Origin: Siniperca chuatsi
Lineage: Eukaryota > Chordata > Actinopteri > Centrarchiformes > Sinipercidae
NCBI RefSeq assembly: GCF_020085105.1
Contig: NC_058045.1
Span: 20,659,333 to 20,723,332 of the forward strand
Direction of reading: 5' to 3'
DNA: 64,000 nt
Of the stretch, positions 1-13,567 are shown one piece after another. The notes beneath the pieces are model-generated. The model had not been told where the DNA came from and searched no databases. It was given only the letters and a program-made list of their open reading frames with translations. The position numbers and the translations under genes were made by a program. Every line of letters begins with the position of its first letter. Position 1 is the stretch's first letter.

Positions 1-424
1 CTTTAAACGGCGGCCGCACTATCAAGCCGATGGGGTACTAATTACTATAGACTTTTGCTACTATAACGAACAGACAAATCCTATTGCAAACATGGTTAAC
101 AATTACAAGTTATTATCGTTAGAGAACACCATGCTCGACACTATAAACACTACTTATGCTCAAATACAGCTTAACATATAGAGCTAAGTAATCGCCCCAC
201 CCTCCTCGCAGTGCGGTGGTATCGCCCTTCCCATCTGTTCAGCTCCGGTGAGACGCTGGTTGAAACAGATTGTAGCGCTCCGCGGGTCGCAATGGCAACT
301 GTCCGGACAGGACGGCAGCAGCAACTTTTGTCGTATTTGTAATGTTACGGAGACATTATAAGTCGCTTAAGAAACTACTTTCTAATGTGAGAAACAAACG
401 TTACACAATATATCCGGTCCGAAA
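1..424 (+). promoter_or_regulatory. cecr2: Putative CECR2 promoter and 5' UTR
   Basis: This is the stretch directly upstream of the CECR2 start codon. It is richer in CpG than the introns that follow, with a NotI-like GCGGCCGC near position 10 and a CCGCGGG cluster near 280. No TATA box is evident. A transcription start cannot be placed from sequence alone, and the promoter may extend beyond the left edge. The ATG at 425 has an A at -3. An upstream ATG near 385 is followed immediately by a stop, so it does not compete as the start. Confidence 0.5.
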
Positions 425-544
425 ATGTCCCAGGGATGTACAGTTTCTGTGGAAGAGATCCAATCTTGGTGGGAAGTCCCCGCCATAGCCCACTTCTGCT
501 CGCTGTTCAGGACAGCGTTCAACCTTCCTGACTTTGAAATAGAG
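425..544 (+). CDS. cecr2: CECR2 coding exon 1
   Basis: The exon encodes 40 residues and ends in phase 0 before the donor [24 protein letters not shown], followed by LPDFEIE, is the strongly conserved start of vertebrate CECR2. The exon is missing from simple ORF lists because it is short, but the match and the phase-compatible join to 17196 make it secure. It is separated from exon 2 by a 16.6-kb intron. Confidence 0.95.
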
Positions 545-2983
545 GTAAATTAGAATTGTAGTTGCTTGCAGTATTATGAATGTCTTGAATTACGGAAATG
601 AAAAGTTGTTTGTGTCAGCTATTTTGTCTATGTGGTCTGTCGAGCGCTTTTGTATATGTAGCTATCTGGTTAACCAGCTTAGCAGTGTTCTCTGAACTTC
701 TCATTCGTTAACGTTACTAAGGTGATCCTGTTTGGTAACGAGCTAGCCAGCTCGTTAGCACAGCTAAAAGCTAGCTTTAATTGCTAATTGCTGGTCCTCA
801 AAGTTGAAAAATGTCATAAGAGGCGTCAGCTAAGTATAGCATTCATGATACAGTTTTATGGTCACATGTCCATAGTAACGTTACGTGTTTCTTTTATATC
901 CAAGGATGGCCGGTTGTTCCTGAGTAACTTTCGGTAGAAGTGCTCTTGTAACGTTCACAGAACCATGTGCCACTCGTTTGTTTTCATTTAGCCAGAGCCT
1001 CGTGTTTATGTTGAAGAGCGACCTTAGTCCAGGTCATTTAAACAAAAAGTAAATGTGAGAAGATGATGAGAATATGCTTGGAGGAAAAAAGTGACAAATC
1101 GATACGAAACTTGCGAACATTTAAGTGGTTACCTTTTGTACGTGATATTTGTGCCACTGTAGAAATATATTTATAGAGCGAAAAGTCGCGCACTAACTTG
1201 AATTGTTGTCCTGCTTACTGAGTGGACTATGCTGCTGTGTTTTGTTTATTTTTCTGTCAGATAAAGTTAAGTTCATGGCGTCAGGTTTATTGTCTTGCAG
1301 TTGCAAGCCATCTGGCTTGGGTAGCCATAGGGACGCAGATGCTGTTCAGGCATTGTTTGCTCCCCCAAGTGCCGTTTTTTGATGGTTTAAACGTTTGTTT
1401 CCGATATAAATTGAGTACGATAAGTTATAGAGGTAAGATCGTCCGCCCGCTCTCTGTTCTATCTCAGAATAAACGAAATGTATTACACTGCGATTACATA
1501 ATTCAACTTTATCACTCGATTCGACCCCCCGTGTTCATTGAAATGTATTGTATAGTTCACAGAACAGCTAATTCCAACATGTATCTATTCAAGTATTACA
1601 TCAGAGTTAATGGAGATTGTTTAATCCATCGAGGAATGATTGCACCTAAAAAAATGGTAAGGTCAACATCACGCATCAACAGTCTCCATCAGTCATTCAT
1701 CCCCACCCCCTTCGGGAGAGAAACACACGCAGACATTGCTTTGTTATTAAACGAGGCGCAAGCCAGATGGGGGATCACATTGCGCCTAGTTTACATGAAA
1801 GTTGAGGGTCTTGTGCCGTTGCGTTTCTCCTTAAGATGGGTTTGGATTTACGCGAAAAACACATTATTGAACACATTGTTGAAGCTTAAACTGACTTATA
1901 TATGAGTAATATCTGAGTTATCCAGTTGCAAAGAACTGATCATTTGAGTTTCTTAACAAATGCTTCTGCAGACTAAGCATGATTTGAGCCGTTCAGTTTA
2001 ACACTCGGGTCTTTCTGCTGCTGCCCAGTGCAAATGATCTATTTTTCTTTAACCGCATCACTAAGCAGATCACATGTGCAGATACACCCCCCCAGCTGGA
2101 TTTCGAGGAAATATTGAGATTGATGTAGTAGTCTTATACTTTGACATCTCAATCAGACACACAAGTGTTCAAGGTCATACCTTCTTTGGTTCTCAATTAT
2201 CTGCAGTTGCAGTTACAATAATAGCTAGGTAGTAAATGGCAATAGAAGTATACTGCTTTAGGTCTTTGATTGAAAACCAGTGGAAAGTAGGCCTACATTT
2301 CTTTAAGAAATATTGTATATATTGTCATATGTAGTGTCAGTGCTGAAATCTCCACTCTACATTACACTGTTTTGGGTGGGAAAACTAGAGTGCATGGCAC
2401 TGAGTTAATCTCATCTTGTTACATATGATATCAGAACTCAGTCCAATTCACTGAATGAACTTTGACGTTGGTCTACTGGGACATGGGATGACTCTGAATG
2501 ATATCAAAATGGCTATGTGACATTCTTGGATCCTATTTTGTGATACTCTACCCCAAATCTATTATTTGAATGTCAGATTCTCACTTCTGGGCTTGAAAAG
2601 TGACCATATTTTGGTTAACGTGTGTGTGTGTGTGTGTGAGTGAAACTAAGCTTTCGGATGGAATACTCCTTTTTATGCAGTGACGACACCAGTGGAATCC
2701 ATTATAACTGTTGTGAATCCAGGCGGACTACAGCAATTCTGTGTGCAAGAGCAAACGAAAAAACCTTAAAAAACCTTTTTAAGCCTACTCATGGTGAGTG
2801 TTTGATACTCAAAAACATAGATTAGCTGTTATTTTATTATTTTCAGCTCAGACAATGTTTTTTATATTTAATAGCAAAAGTTTGAATGAACTGAACCAGT
2901 GTTGTGTGTCTTACATCAATAGATTTGAATAGATATAGGTAACAAATTGTCACCAACTAAAGCGTGTGTGATGTATGGTTCTC

Positions 2984-3026
<43 letters not shown>

Positions 3027-6000
3027 TCTGAATGTGGCCTTAAGATGTAGCTATATGGTCTTTCAGGCAAGATTGTATAAAATGCTGAAATGCCAAATTG
3101 TACCTTCATAGGTGGTGTGTTTTTTCACAGAAAGCATCACCTCTTATCCTGGCAACAACTGTGCAGAGTGTTTGGAGCTCTGCTTTTACACCTGTGTGCA
3201 TCATGCCATTTGGTGCGTAAAGCAAGCTTTTAGACAGATTTCAGTGTCAGGAAATTATATAAATTGCATGACAACCTTAGTCTGACCTTCTGTCTTCTAG
3301 ATCGCAAATACCAGGAAGACTCTACATAAATTAGTGCACTTTACATATGACATTATGATATGATATTAAGATATCTGCTGACAGTCCTGTCTTTTTAGTC
3401 CAGTTCTTGCTGCTCTGTGGCTTTGCAAACTCAAATATTCACACTAACTTCTGTCACTCATGGTAATGTAAAACAGTAGTCAGCAAAGTCTTGTTCCAGA
3501 GTCTGGACACTTGGATCCAATCTGTTTACTTTGTGAGGACTTTGTGTTGTAGAAATAAGAGGAAACTGTCAGGCAGTTTGTTTTGCTTAATGCCACATAC
3601 CAGCAACCAGCAAGACAAGCTGGCCTGGTCACTGTCACGAGTGTAGCACTTTGGCCTGACTCTCATTTACTGTTGCCTTTGTCTTGACTTGTATAGTTAA
3701 GGTTGATGAAAACTGATGAGCCACTTGTATGTAATAGTCAATCAATATAAATCTGACAGCTCACAGTCACAAGTCTTTCATCTCGAAGTTCATCTATTAA
3801 AAGAGATGCTTTTGCATAATGTGGGTAATGTCAGTCAGCTCCAATGGCAATTCTATCTCTGGATGTGTGGGTTGAATTACTCAAGAATCAGGGGTAGAAG
3901 AGGGGGCAGGAAGTGGCTGTCATTGGTCATGACAGAGTGGGTGGCGTCGAGTGATGTCATGCTGTCTTGGGCTTTAGTGTCAACATTCTCTGACATACCA
4001 TCAGTCCTTCCTTGGACATAGCGTCTTATATTGGCTGCTGTCGTCTTCGTTTCAGTCTTTGCCACCCTGTCCAGGGGTCAGTATTGTGACTGCTGGGGGC
4101 CTCAACCAACTCTGCATATCACAATATTTCTATGTATTTTTTTATTAGACATCTATTGTTGTTTTGCTCTCTGGTGTGAGCTTTGGAAGATGAGTAAGAA
4201 GGCTGTGGGGATGCATACTTCCACAGTATTAGTTTGTTGTGGAGCTCAATTGTTAAGAGTGACTAGTCTGAGGTGTTGTTACTTATTTCATCACATTAAA
4301 AACATTACGAACTAGTTAGTAGTTAAGTAGAGTATGTTATTTTTTTGGTGGGGGGGAGTGGTCTGTGCAAGCTGAGGTATAATAATTATGGAGAACTCAA
4401 CATGGCAGAGACAACTGACTAAATGTCTACTGTAATAATGTCACTGAAACACCTGTTTCTTTTTCTCTTTAATGGAGACTTTTATAATGACTGCCATATA
4501 TGAGACCACACTGTTTTGTACCCTGTGAAACTGCTGCCAGGGTGGATATTGACAAACTCTACGATTCAGACTGACAGTACTGCTGTGGTACTGTTGGCGC
4601 AGCTCTTTTCTTTATACGGTGCTGGTCAGTGATAACGTACTCTCCCCCCAATCTCTTTGGCTAGCCTTACAAAACAGCCCCTTGCACATTGTTCTTTGGA
4701 TGATACACTTCACTGTCGCTGGTTTCCACTTTCCTCAGACTGCAGGCAGCGAACTGGGAAAACTGTGTGTGTGTGTGTGTGGACGAGAGAGTTGAGTGGG
4801 TGAGATGGAGAGGAAAGAAAGAAAGAAAGAAAGAAAGAGTGGGTGGGAGGGAAGGGGAAAGAGGGGAAGTGGAGAAAATTGTCCTAGAGACGGAGAGCAA
4901 GTAAGCGAGGAAATGAAAAGCACATTAGTATGAAAGAATGAGAGAGTGATCTGCAGGAAGGAGGCCCAGGGTCAACATGCCTGTCTCTTTTGGCTGGCTT
5001 TTTGTCTCTGTGGCGTATGCTTGATTTCTTGGCTATATACAGTATCTGTGAAGTGATGCCTGAAATCCCACAGCCAACAGACGCTGCAGGCCCCTGTTGC
5101 TGGATCCTCAATAATGTGCCCTTCATTGCCAGACATAGCCCTTCATGCCAAGGACCTCTGTCCCTGCCATCTTCCCTCCATGCTCTGCTGGCAGCCTGTT
5201 GGGCACATCGTCATGCATTTATTCTATGTATCTTCATCAGCTGCCTGTCATCATCTATGTTGTGAACTCTGACTTAAATTGGCCTCCTCTTTGGAGATGT
5301 TCATTATCGAACTAGTGATGAGCTAAGAGACATGGGAAATTTATAAGCCTTCAAATTGGACTTGTGGTTTGTATTTAATTTTTTCCTGTACAAATTGTTG
5401 GTGTGAAAGCCCCCATGATAGTCTTCAGACTTCGACAAACACATTGGTTAGTTTATACTTTTAATTTGACAAGAATGATAAGAAAAACTGAAATTACACA
5501 GTAGTGGGCTGACAAAGCTAGAGATAGAATCTTTCTTGTCCCATACCAAGATGAGAGCCATTGCCATCCTTGTTTGGGTCAGGAAATGAAGAGACACCTA
5601 GCGAAACAAGGTTAAACTTCTACTTCTACTGTACACTGAAGGGACTCTTTTTGTTCTGGCTAGTATTGGCATAAAAAGAGGGAATAGCTTTTTAGCCATG
5701 CTGGCAACGTGGCTCTATAGATGGCGATGTCTGTTGTTCTGTCGACCACTTTGGTCCAGATATATCTCATAAATATCTCAGCAAATATTGGATGGAACCC
5801 TAATGACTATGGTGAGACCCAGACTTTTTCTCTAGCGCTACCGGCACGCAAAATGTTTAATTTCTCCAATACTTATGACCAAATACCCGCAAAAGTCAGG
5901 ACATTTCCATCATCCTCAGCTGTATTTTGTGTTTAATGCTAATTAGCAAATGTTAGCATGCTAACGCGCTAAACTAAACAGTAATTATGGTAAACATAAT

Positions 6001-9000
6001 ACCTGCAAAACATCAGCATGTCATTGTGAGCATGTTAGCATGCTGGTGTTAGCATTTAGGTCAAAGCACCACGCCCAACAGCCTCACAGAGCTGCTAGCA
6101 TGGCTGTAGACTCTTAAGGTGCAACTTTTAGTCTTACTTGAATATTAACAACCTCTGTGCTTCTCAGTTTTACTCTGATTTATCGTAGGAAAAAACTGTA
6201 GCTTGTTTCTGTGATTGATATGATCATGAATTCATAGGTTTCAAATGTTAAAACTTAAAAGCTGGGTCTGGGGTTGACCTTAAAGTCTTCTAACCCACTG
6301 TTCCTAAGTGCCACATTCCATCTATATTAAATATGCTTGATATTTATAAGACATCTTGCTCATCGTTTCACTCTGGTCAATGAAATTTCAGCAGCGTCTG
6401 TCACCAGTACTGTTACCTGAATGACGGATCCTGAGAATTGTACGTGCAGCTATTTTTATTTTAGTAAGTAACCACAATGACAAAGGGACCAAATAAAGTA
6501 ATGTAATGCTATCTCTATCTCATTCATACATGTACATTATCTCTCTTGCTTTGTAGGGTTTTTTTCCCATATTAAATTCCCATCCTAAAGTTCAACTTGG
6601 AAACGGAAAGCAGTATTTACGAAAATGACTGTACCTCCAGTGGCGGTTAACTTAAACGATTTATTATTCTCAGTGTGATGTTGTAGATTTAAGTTGTGTT
6701 GTTGTAGGCAATATTAATGTTTCAAAGGATGTTTTTGTGATTGGTTAATTGGATTATTTGTGTCTTTATTTCCACCTGGTTGCCATTGTCTGATTAATGA
6801 TACCATGACTGGTTAGTTGGAACTCATGAAATATTTGTCCTGGCCTGTGTTGGGAACACTAACTCTTTATTTTGTGTGATTGTTGTATCACTTGTGATGT
6901 TTGAATGATGGCATCAGGCAAAGAGCTGAGCTAATAAAGTGCAGTGTACTGCAATGGTATGTTTTTTCCTCCCATTGTCGTTGTCATACCTGCTACAAAG
7001 ACTTAACAAGCAGAAACTAACTCTTTAGAAAATTGTCTTCTGTCTCTACACTGGGTACAGAATCATTTTTCTCTGTCTAACCATTGGTCCATATGGCACC
7101 AAGTTTTAATAGCCAGTTTGAGTTTTTTTTTTTTTATGTATCCCTTTATTCCTATCCCTATGTTGTTTTGGTCACAACCATACCTTGATTCTATTAAGCA
7201 GCCTGTTAAAGTTGTGGACAGACTCAGATCCTCAGTATCTGTTGAACTTTTAAGTAGTCGCCCCACACAGGTGTTTTCATTTACGTTGCCTGATTCGACC
7301 TCTCAAGACAGTTTTTGCGTACAGACTGTCCTTGATTCTTCTCGCTCCTGAACCCAGCTTTATCTACAGCAACCCCTCCCCAAGCCCCATCCTCATTGCC
7401 ATCACTTGTCCCACTACCCCATATCGATTAGCAGTCCTTGTATCGCAGTCCTTCTATCCCGTCCCCTTCTTGAGCCCCAGCAGTCTCCCTGTCCCTGAGC
7501 CCCTGCCCCTGAGCCCCTGCCCCTGGCATCACCATGACTAAACCCCAGATGGTGGTTTTTTCTTTCCCTTCCCCCTGGAGGGTGGAGGCTCTTCACTCTG
7601 ACTGGGTGCTAGCTGCTGCTGCTGCTTCTGCAGCCCTTCTAGGGAGGGGGCTCCTATTTTCGTAAAGCTCCCAGTGTGATTGTAAAAGAAGATTTAGTCC
7701 TATTAGATCTGGTAAATAAGTGAGAGCAGGCTGCCTGTGAGCACGTCCTTGTTTCTGTTGTCTAGAAAGCAAATGGATTAACAGGGAGAACAGGATCAAG
7801 GCTTAGGCGTAAGTGTTGCTCCATCGTGGCCCAACTTCAGACAGACACACACTCTTGCTGATTCCCAGTTTTTGTGGATTATAACTGCTGATATCAGTCT
7901 TGCCAGTCTCGCCTCATTTAGGGGGCTTTGAGATTGGTATTTGGTGATTTTTCTTTTTCTATATCTTCACTGCACCCAAGAGGGTGTGATATCGGCACCA
8001 TCATCATCAGGGATCAGTGGTTGGTGACTTAAATCATTGATAATATGTTTACCTTCAACCTTGGGCTGCTTTACCTCCTTTGTCAATTCCAGAGAAGAGA
8101 TTGGAGCCCCCCATACAACAACAATGATCCGTTCTCATCCCAGATACTGTTCACTCATCCCTCGCATCTCTTTCTTTCCCTCTGTACCACCCACTGACAC
8201 ATCCCCAGCTCAGCCCTTCTTACAGCCTCACAGACACCAACCTCTGACACTTTCCTTTCCAGATCAGGCTACACATAAAGCCTTCAAAACTTTTTCACAC
8301 TTTGTCAGTACCCCTCAAAGATCAAGAACCCTTTTTCATGTCTTTTTTAATACCCTCCCTTGCATGCACTGTGAGGGGGGGCTTTGTAAGAGGCTGCTGC
8401 CCCTCCCCCAGTTGTGATTGACAAGTGAGAGCAGCAGTACATGCATCAGATGGTTTCACATGGGGAGTGTGTGCACAGAGGGGGAGTTAGAGGAGCACAT
8501 ACACCGGGGTTTGTTTCAGCCAGCTCCATTGTTGCAGCTCCCCATGGTTCCCTCTTTCTGTCTCCAGTCTGGGGCGGCGTCCCTCCAGTGTTGCTTTCTC
8601 ATTCTGTGCCTTTGCGGCTGGTTGTGAAGCAGAGATGAGAAGAGTGAGAGGAACAAAGTGATGAGAAGTTCACTAAACCAGGTCTCAGCCAGTGGGAGCC
8701 CTGGAAAACATACTGGAGTCACTAGTTAATATATGTGTTTAGCCTGCCGAGAAACAGCGTTTTGTGTTGTGTTAGTGTTTGTTTGTGTCTGTTTCTGTAT
8801 TCTGGAACATGTTTGTTGTTTCTGTTTGTTCCTATAGAAAACAGTGAGGATGCTGACTAGAGTTGTCTGAGAGCTGGCACAAGGGGACACATAGGAGTGG
8901 ACCTGTGAGGCTTTAGTGGGGTGCAGACTGGCACACACTTGGCTGACTATGTGGATAGCAGGAGGCCACAGGCTGAAATAGAGATTTCTGGTTGGCACAC

Positions 9001-12000
9001 TCTGAGTGTTGTCAACCGCAATGTATCTCTTTACACAGTTTGTTTTCAAAATATTAACTACTGCTAAAATATGTAGGCTATTCCTCACCTGTTGCTGTTA
9101 CTGTCGGACCTACACTGTCATTTGGAAATGTTAGGCTAGACCTGCGTTTAAAAAGTTATCAAGGTGACAATCATTATATTTTGCAGGTTACAATGATTAT
9201 ATCTTGCATCCAGTGATTGCCTAGTAAATGGTAGAAATACATGTTACAAAGTAATCAACCTGGAATGTATGTATGTTTGAATGTATTTAATTAGCCAACG
9301 CAGCGCCTTACCAGATGATGTTGCATTGTGTTCCAGCAAAGTTGAGCCAGGTTCTACTTTTTTGCCGGATGATTTTATTTATTTATTTTTGCTGGATTCC
9401 TCTGCATTGGCACCCCCGTACCCCTGTACTACCCCCCGAGCAGGGACCTCCCTGCTCAGAAGTACCGGAACTTTGGCGTGGGGCTTGCAGCACTGAACAT
9501 TTCTGATTGGTTGAGTACTCACGTCTTCTGTTAAATGTTGCATTTAAACACAGTGCAAAGACTACAACCATTTCTCAGAATATAATCACTGATTCAGTAG
9601 GCTGAACAGCTAGTCAAACAGTATACACTCTCCATCTTCCTCTGATATATGTATTAGTCACTAGTGCAGGTTTTCCACGTGCAAACACAGCCAGTTGTTT
9701 GTTGGAAAGCACTACAAAGTCAGAGGTGTTGCTGCCTCTGCACCACCTGTTCACAATATTTAGGAGTCTCTGTCACTGAGCAGTGTCTCCAAAATGTCAC
9801 TTAAATTTTGGAAAGTGATACATTTCTGTTCTCAGTGTGCCACTTAACATGTCAGAATAAAAAAAAATCTCTAAAGGCTACTTTTGTTTGGCTATTTTTC
9901 CTCTCCTGTCAAGTAGCAGTTTATCCTCATGTCTGTGTGTTTTAATTCCAAGGCTGCAAGCCATCTGCTTCATGTTGTTTTCTCCATTTCAAGACTCCTC
10001 CCTCCGCCGTCCACAGCCACACTGGTCGGGGACTATTTTTTTCTTCTCAGGGCCAGTAGGCTGAATTTTAACGAGCTATTTGTGTGTGCATGTGCACGTA
10101 TATGCTGATGCATGTTTGTGTAGTCAGAGAATTGGACCACAGGGATGTCCGCTGAAGCAGGAAGCTCCATTTTATATAGGGAAGTTGATGATGTGGTTTC
10201 TTCAGAGCAGGCAATGGAAGTATGAGAGGCGCTGGGCTGCACTGGGTGGCCTCCTATCCCCTGTGCTTAATGATCTTCTCCCACACAGCCTGCGAGTAAG
10301 GCACAGCCCCCCTCCCGATACAGCCCAGTCACCTGGCCCACCTGGCCCCAACATTGACGCTATAATAAACCTCAGTTGAAAGTTGAAACTGACCTCACAG
10401 TTGTGTTGTGCAAGAGCTATATTCGTCACTGTTCCCACGTGGGAGTGCAGCTCATTTAGAACAACCTGTAGTCGTTCTTCCTGTTCACATATTTTCGTGA
10501 ACAAATGGTGTCGTCGCCTGGAGGCTCTAATTGTTTGAATGAGTCAAAACGCTGGCTAAGGCAGGTGTGGAGGACACAACTTTTCACTCTGGCTCGAACA
10601 GACATGTTGTAAATCAAGACTGACTACGCAGGCAAATTAGCCAACGAGTTCTTGTTGTGATGCATCAGTCAGATGTGTCTGGCAGCAACTCAAAGATGTT
10701 GCTTTCCTCTGATCAGATGAACGGTACATCCTGAGGATGTGAGGGCGTTTTCCTGCGGTGTTATGGCTGTGTGTGCATGTTTGTCATGTGGCAGGAGGTG
10801 GTTACGTGTGGGGGTGGAGGGTGTTGTCAGATGATGGCTCCTGGAGGAACAGTGTGAGTTGAAAGTGGGAGGGGAGTGGGGGAGGAGAAAATAAAGAAAG
10901 AAGCAAAGGAGAGGAAGAGAGGAGCCTTTACACAACAAACAGGCCTCCCTTCCCCCTCCAGCTAGCTGTGCACACGTCCTCCAACTGTTGGTGATATGGA
11001 CCCCAGAGGAGCTGTTAACAGCAGTGGCATGGAAAGTGTCTGCTGTGAGGGTAGCCAGAGAGGCCAACCCCCTGATACTACAGGCTCTGTGGATCTGCCA
11101 CAACCTTGGAGCTGCTGATACAAACGCTGCCGCTCTGCTTATCACAACCCCTTTTCTCTCTTTCTCTCAATTGCAGCTTGCATTGGCCAGACACACACAC
11201 TCATTTTATCTCAGTTTTTCCTCTCTTTCTACAGATATGAATTGGGACACATGATGGGGCCATTAGTGTCCGCTGAGAAAAGCACATTTCATTTTTATCT
11301 TGAAATGCAGATAGTCTGTTCTGCCTTGAAGTCAGTTTAGCCTTGATTTCTTTAGCCTTGATCCTTTATTTTAAAAAGCCTCTCCTCCCCTCAGCTGATT
11401 CATGTCTCATAACATTTACCGTTCTGGTTCTCATGTCAAACAGAGACCTAGAGTTTTGTACTCGAAGGGGAAACTCCTCTTTAGCTTGGTACAGCTAAAC
11501 CCCTTTCTTACAGCAGATGTGTGCATGATGCAGGTTTTCTGAATGCACGTTCAACCCATGTTGGACACATGCTTATGAGACAGCTGTCACAGGTTAATCT
11601 CTGGTTGTTAACTTGAGACTCCCGTCTGCTGTGTAGTGCCATACATTTCCCTGGTAAATCATGTAATAGCAGAATAACATTGGATCAGTACTAAATAAAA
11701 GTTGTTTCAGTTTCACGTCTTTTCTTTTGTCCATACGCATGTTCCTCTTGCTTGCTGTGCACATTTTCTATTTCTCTCCGCTTTATTATCATCAACCGGT
11801 AAACCCACTTTGTACTTCACACCTATTTTAATTTTATACTTATACCCACTTGGTACTTAATTTTTTTTCTGACCTGTGTTATAGTGTATTATAGTGTATT
11901 ATATTTTTTATCATAGAAAAGGTTTCAGTCGTAGTCATCTAGACACTGTTTTCAGAATCAAGACATTTCGGCTCCCATCCGGAAGTCATTCTAGTCATTA

Positions 12001-13531
12001 TATTTTTTGTTTAGTACTTCTATTCCTGTGTGCACTGACGTGATAGTGAGCTGCTGAAACAAAAGAGTTTCTCCTCGGGGATCAATAAAGTATTTCTGAT
12101 TCTGATCAAGTTCTTTTGACAGCTTCAAGCCTACCTGATTTGACAAACTTCATGTGTGTAGTTTGTGGACTGGATAGTAGGGGACTCTGCACAACTCCAC
12201 CTTTTCATTGTCTCCATGGGCTGTTGAAATATGAATTGTTTCATGCACACACATTTTACAAACAGTAAAACAAATACAGTTTTCTCCAATGAAACCATTT
12301 GCTATTTTACCTACACCTATAAGATACTGAGGCTATATGAGGCTTGCCCTTGTCGACATCATGTGAGAGGTACCAGAACAGTAATTTAATTTGACAACTT
12401 AGGTTATTTTTGCTTGTCATTTTTGTTTTTGTAACGTTTACCATGGGTTCAGCCTAAGCATAGCTGAGTAGGAGTGGTTTTAATTCGCCCCCCAATGACC
12501 TTGAATTTGACCTTGAGACACCTGAAGTCACATGACAATAATGCTTTTAGCGGTCATACTTTTTCAGAAAGCTCTTTTTTCCCATCCTCACAACAATCCT
12601 AGACAGCCATTTGATTACCTTTTTTAGGTAGGTCATCAATGCCAGCTCAGTGTAGCTAGAGGTACAAAAAAAAGGTACAAAAAAGATGCCTTTTCAAGTG
12701 TATCTGCATGTGGTTGGCTTTAGATTTTTTTACACCCATAACAGAACATATCCATGGCATATTACATGATGAGGGGTCTGGTAAGAGAAAACAGGTGCAT
12801 TTTATACCTGCGGGCTTGGCTGGAATTTTGCAAGTAGTTTACCATAAAGGGGTCATGTGTAAAAATAGAGCCAATATCACAATGGCAGCAGTAGTTACAT
12901 TACATTACTGCTTGAAGTTAGTTTTTACTTCTTCAAGGGGTTACACCATACCTGTAGTGGTTGCGTGTGTAGGCACTGAAGTTACTACATGTCGGGGCTA
13001 CTGCGGCTACTGAGATAACATATGGGGACCGCAAGAACTGTGATTGGTAAGCAATGGCTGCTTTTGTTTTTCCCTACAAGTTTTCGATGCCAGTAGAGAT
13101 TGTTTAGGGTGAAGACAATATGAAGGAAGTTGAAAAAATACTCTGCAGTCTTCTCCTTTTCAGCAACACACATCTAGCAAAGCCATTTCCACTGTAAACC
13201 TTCTGCTTGCTGCTCTCTATCACAGTGAATAAAACAACGTAAATTCAGCAACTGTACAGAATAGTTCAATAGTTCCCAATGGCGCTTATTTAACAATTGA
13301 AAGAAACAATGTAAACACAGTTACTGTGGGGAATATAATTAAAGCATGATACAGCCCAATAATGTACGATACACCCGTTTAGTGTTGCAGGGTTACCATC
13401 AACTGGTAAAATACTACTTAAAACTATAAATAAAAACCTACGCTGCAGCTACTCCAGACTCCAGTTAACCCTTTGCGTCAAGTATAAATCCAGCTCAAGT
13501 TCCATACTACTATGTTTTAGTATTACATACA

Positions 13532-13567
<36 letters not shown>

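Noticed and set aside
1222..1905. Plus-strand open frame of 227 codons in CECR2 intron 1
   Set aside because: It has no recognisable domain, starts with a non-ATG codon (GTG), has no biased codon use and lies inside the intron of a well-supported gene.
7490..7527. GAGCCCCTGCCCCT repeats as a possible CRISPR-like or regulatory array
   Set aside because: There are only two to three imperfect units with no spacers, in a vertebrate intron; this is a small minisatellite-like tract.
10690..11145. Minus-strand frame of 151 codons in CECR2 intron 1
   Set aside because: The S/T/H/P-rich translation follows a purine-rich low-complexity tract on the other strand; no motif or splice context was found.
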